From a virus: 42,201 bases of DNA. Within the stretch, counting starts at the first letter, position 1. Every line of letters begins with the position of its first letter. This document shows positions 40,545-42,201 of the stretch, piece by piece. The notes below the pieces were generated by a model that saw only the letters and a list, made by a program, of their open reading frames with translations, made no database searches and had not been told where the DNA came from. The DNA is taken from positions 1 to 42,201 of the IMG/VR virus record IMGVR_UViG_3300037882_000362; one strand, given 5' to 3'. The position numbers were made by a program, and so were the translations under genes.

Positions 40545-41531
40545 TTAAAATGTAAAGTCGTCTAGGTCGATGTCCTCTTCAACAGAAGCATAACCTCCTG
40601 CTGGACAATCAAAGAAGTCAGGTTCTCCTGCTGTAGAGATTTTCTCCATGAACCATTTGTTCTTTTTCTCATATAAGTCCTTGTCGTATTCAAATGTGAT
40701 ATCAAGTTTCAAATCTCTTGAAACGATATTCAAATTATAGTATAGGACATTTAGGACTTCTTCTCTAGTAAGGTGATCTGGCATTCCTTTTTCAAAGATC
40801 CAATCAATAATGTTTACTTCCGCATCCCTAGAGTCATTAAGGTTCTCTCCAACAAGCTCAACAAGATACTCATCCCACAATTGGGGAGATTCACTCTTGA
40901 TCTTATTTATTACGTCGATGCCAAAAGAATAGTGGACAATTTCTTCAGTTGCAGTTGTTTGTTGCAAAGCTGAAATTGTTTTGAGTCCTTTATTAGCTTT
41001 CGCGTAGGACATGAGAATATAGAATTGTGTGAATAGACTCACTCGTTCAACTAGAGAAGTAAAAAGAACCAGTTTTTTGAGGACTCTCTTCTTACCAATG
41101 ATTTTAGGATCTTTCTCCAAGTATTTCGAAAGGTATTCCATTCTGCCTTTAGTTGCAGGATGGCTATGAATTTCTTGGGGATCAATCTTTAGGTTTTCAG
41201 CTAAAGCATGGTAAGATCGTCTATGTGTTGTTTCAGACATACCAAACAGTGCTCCAACGTCGCTTATGACGGTCTGTGGGAGGTCGTGATGTAGAGAGGG
41301 CCAATAAGCCTTAATCTTATCTTCAACCATCGCTACAGCGAGGATACAGCGTTTGATAGCTTCACGATCAATAACACCCATCTCATTAAAGTAATAAGGA
41401 ACATCCTGCTCCTTAATTAATTTTTCGTATTTTGCAGGTGTCCAGAACCCTCTATACATAATACCCACGTATTTATCCAGAAATTGATACTCTGGATCTA
41501 AATACCTTCCCGCTTCAAAAATGTTACTCAT
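40545..41531 (-). CDS. nrdB: Ribonucleoside-diphosphate reductase small subunit (class I)
   Basis: 328 aa. The di-iron site is E70 (in AMVEDK, at the usual Asp position), E100-x-x-H103 (SETTHRRSY), E162, and E197-x-x-H200 (TEEIVH). Radical Tyr107 follows in HRRSYHAL, as at Y122 in E. coli, so a standard tyrosyl-radical enzyme is expected. The C-terminal tail EDIDLDDFTF binds NrdA. The subunit makes the stable radical used by NrdA. A 20-codon frame ends three bases before its start and may control translation. Confidence 0.95.
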   Translation of the reverse strand: MSNIFEAGRYLDPEYQFLDKYVGIMYRGFWTPAKYEKLIKEQDVPYYFNEMGVIDREAIKRCILAVAMVEDKIKAYWPSLHHDLPQTVISDVGALFGMSETTHRRSYHALAENLKIDPQEIHSHPATKGRMEYLSKYLEKDPKIIGKKRVLKKLVLFTSLVERVSLFTQFYILMSYAKANKGLKTISALQQTTATEEIVHYSFGIDVINKIKSESPQLWDEYLVELVGENLNDSRDAEVNIIDWIFEKGMPDHLTREEVLNVLYYNLNIVSRDLKLDITFEYDKDLYEKKNKWFMEKISTAGEPDFFDCPAGGYASVEEDIDLDDFTF

Positions 41532-41534
41532 AAT

Positions 41535-41597
41535 TTATTCTAAAATTGTCTTGTCTGATGCGCCAAGTAAACCACGAAAATCACCAAAGTCAATCAT
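41535..41597 (-). CDS. Possible 20-codon leader ORF of nrdB
   Basis: A start at 41597 gives MIDFGDFRGLLGASDKTILE and a TAA, ending three bases before the nrdB ATG. A TAAATA box lies 11 bases upstream of its ATG, so this would be the first frame on the nrd transcript. It may couple translation to nrdB or be regulatory. At 20 codons chance cannot be excluded. Confidence 0.4.
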   Translation of the reverse strand: MIDFGDFRGLLGASDKTILE

Positions 41598-41608
41598 TTT
41601 CGTTCGAT

Positions 41609-41614
41609 TATTTA
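41609..41614 (-). promoter_or_regulatory. Late-type box TAAATA (reverse) upstream of nrdB
   Basis: TAAATA on the reverse strand lies 11 bases before the leader-ORF start (41597). With the T4 geometry the transcript would begin about five bases before that ATG. It is the only box seen for the nrd operon. Confidence 0.4.
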
Positions 41615-41679
41615 GCCTGTGAAATCCGATTTTCGAAGGCTCATTAAGATCATTCTCCAAGACTAAATACCGTTATTGG

Positions 41680-41685
41680 TAAATA
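41680..41685 (+). promoter_or_regulatory. Late promoter box TAAATA, five bases before ATG 41691
   Basis: TAAATA, ATAAT, then ATG. A further TAAATA at 41664 lies upstream. It selects ATG 41691 over the TTG at 41676. Confidence 0.6.
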
Positions 41686-41690
41686 ATAAT

Positions 41691-41954
41691 ATGTGGCAAA
41701 AACAATTAGGAGAACTCTACGCAGAGTCTTGGGGACCATCATCTCCAAACACTCCACCTAATATAAAAGGTGTTAAACCAGCGATAGAAACTAAAGATAG
41801 TTTACGCATGAAAGGTCTGTTTGGTGCTGGTGATTCTCCTGCCAATATGGCATCCATAAGTGGTGCTAGTGGACAAAATCCTTTTGAACAAGAAGAAGAA
41901 CCATCTCTTATGGATAGATTCGAACAATGGTGGTCACAACAAGAAGAACAATGA
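41691..41954 (+). CDS. Small protein with capsid-targeting-like N-terminus
   Basis: 87 aa, unknown. MWQKQLGELYAESWGP has the LxxLYxE motif shared with the gene at 63 and the next gene; LYAE is a fair prohead protease site. The rest is Pro/Gly/Ser-rich and polar with an acidic C-terminus (EQEEEPSLMDRFEQWWSQQEE), containing a pair of tryptophans. It is probably packaged or structural. The start is fixed by the late box. It overlaps the next gene by ATGA. Confidence 0.6.
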   Translation: MWQKQLGELYAESWGPSSPNTPPNIKGVKPAIETKDSLRMKGLFGAGDSPANMASISGASGQNPFEQEEEPSLMDRFEQWWSQQEEQ

Positions 41955-42201
41955 AACCTACATTACAAGAACTTTACGAAAAGACTTTAATAACCGAAGT
42001 CGCTGGTGCTCAAAACTATTGGATCTATCCCGATGGAGATCTAAGAAAGGTTGATAATCATATTCAATATGCTCTATACCAATTTAATCTACCATTCAGC
42101 ATAAATCAAGACGATCACATGCCAATCACAGATGAAGGCACTATTCCAGAAGAGGATGAAGTGTATGATGCTGCCTATAAAAAAGGATTTATTAGAGTTG
42201 T
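41951..42201 (+). CDS. Protein with capsid-targeting-like N-terminus, cut by the window end
   Basis: At least 83 codons, open at the window edge. MKPTLQELYEKTLITEVAG shows the same LxxLYxK/E motif and a good LITE cleavage site. The next segment (NYWIYPDGDLRKVDNHIQYALYQFNL) resembles a small domain with an aromatic and acidic core, not recognised. Start ATG 41951 overlaps the previous stop (ATGA). It probably belongs to the same group of packaged proteins as the genes at 63 and 41691. Confidence 0.6.
   Translation, partial: MKPTLQELYEKTLITEVAGAQNYWIYPDGDLRKVDNHIQYALYQFNLPFSINQDDHMPITDEGTIPEEDEVYDAAYKKGFIRV

Noticed and set aside
1-42201. tRNA genes, CRISPR arrays, insertion sequences or integrase
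   Set aside because: I found no cloverleaf with a T-loop-like GTTCRA context, no regularly spaced direct repeats outside the fibre genes, and no transposase or integrase motifs. A tRNA scan would be decisive.

Overview
The window is about 42 kb of a large, AT-rich, tailed double-stranded DNA phage of the T4-like myovirus type. The evidence is a T4-style morphogenesis set: portal (gp20), tail sheath stabiliser (gp15-like), neck protein (gp13/gp14-like), head completion nuclease (gp4-like), prohead protease (gp21), prohead core and scaffold (gp67/68-like, gp22), major capsid protein (gp23) and a baseplate hub/spike pair (gp5-like). Phage-type metabolic genes accompany it: class I ribonucleotide reductase NrdA/NrdB, PhoH, a ClpP-like protease, a GroES-like co-chaperonin and a DinG/XPD helicase. 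I saw no tRNA, rRNA, CRISPR array, insertion sequence or integrase. The host cannot be read from the window. Shine-Dalgarno motifs are almost absent, which would fit a host phylum that uses them little (Bacteroidota is one); this is only an inference.

Layout. 63-4939 (+): small, mostly unknown proteins, several with N-termini like T4 capsid-targeting sequences, plus a SegE-like GIY-YIG protein, an ABC-type ATPase and a retropepsin-like protease. 4936-6379 (-): GIY-YIG/NUMOD3 homing endonuclease and PhoH. 6443-14617 (+): a tightly overlapping glycan island with a P-loop kinase-like protein, seven glycosyltransferases (including GT10 and GT11 fucosyltransferase-like proteins), a sugar-nucleotide epimerase/dehydratase and two methyltransferases. 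14633-19191 (+): replication and folding accessories (gp62-like, GroES-like, DUF2693-like, DinG-like helicase, BCS1-like AAA+). 19203-24795 (+): sheath stabiliser, portal and neck, interrupted by a reverse-strand module of a membrane-anchored cupin and a small beta-repeat protein. 24805-31222 (+): tail-fibre and adhesin cassette ending in a putative carbohydrate-active enzyme. 31224-35227 (+): head genes 4-21-core-22-23. 35341-38210 (+): an isolated 149-aa protein and a split gp5-like hub/spike. 38207-41597 (-): nrdB-nrdA-clpP. 41691 to the end (+): two more small proteins of the capsid-targeted type.

The strongest new signal is regulatory. A T4-late-promoter-like box, TAAATA (sometimes the full TATAAATA), lies upstream of at least 15 genes with exactly five bases between the box and the start codon; a few more have six or seven. 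In T4 the late box ends at -6, so transcription should begin on the first base of the start codon. The late genes should therefore make leaderless mRNAs. This rule also chose several starts used here, including one GTG start.

The genome is very compact. Many + strand neighbours overlap by ATGA, and all three convergent gene pairs end on a shared TTAA with interlocked stop codons. The only clear intrinsic terminators flank the 149-aa protein downstream of the major capsid gene.
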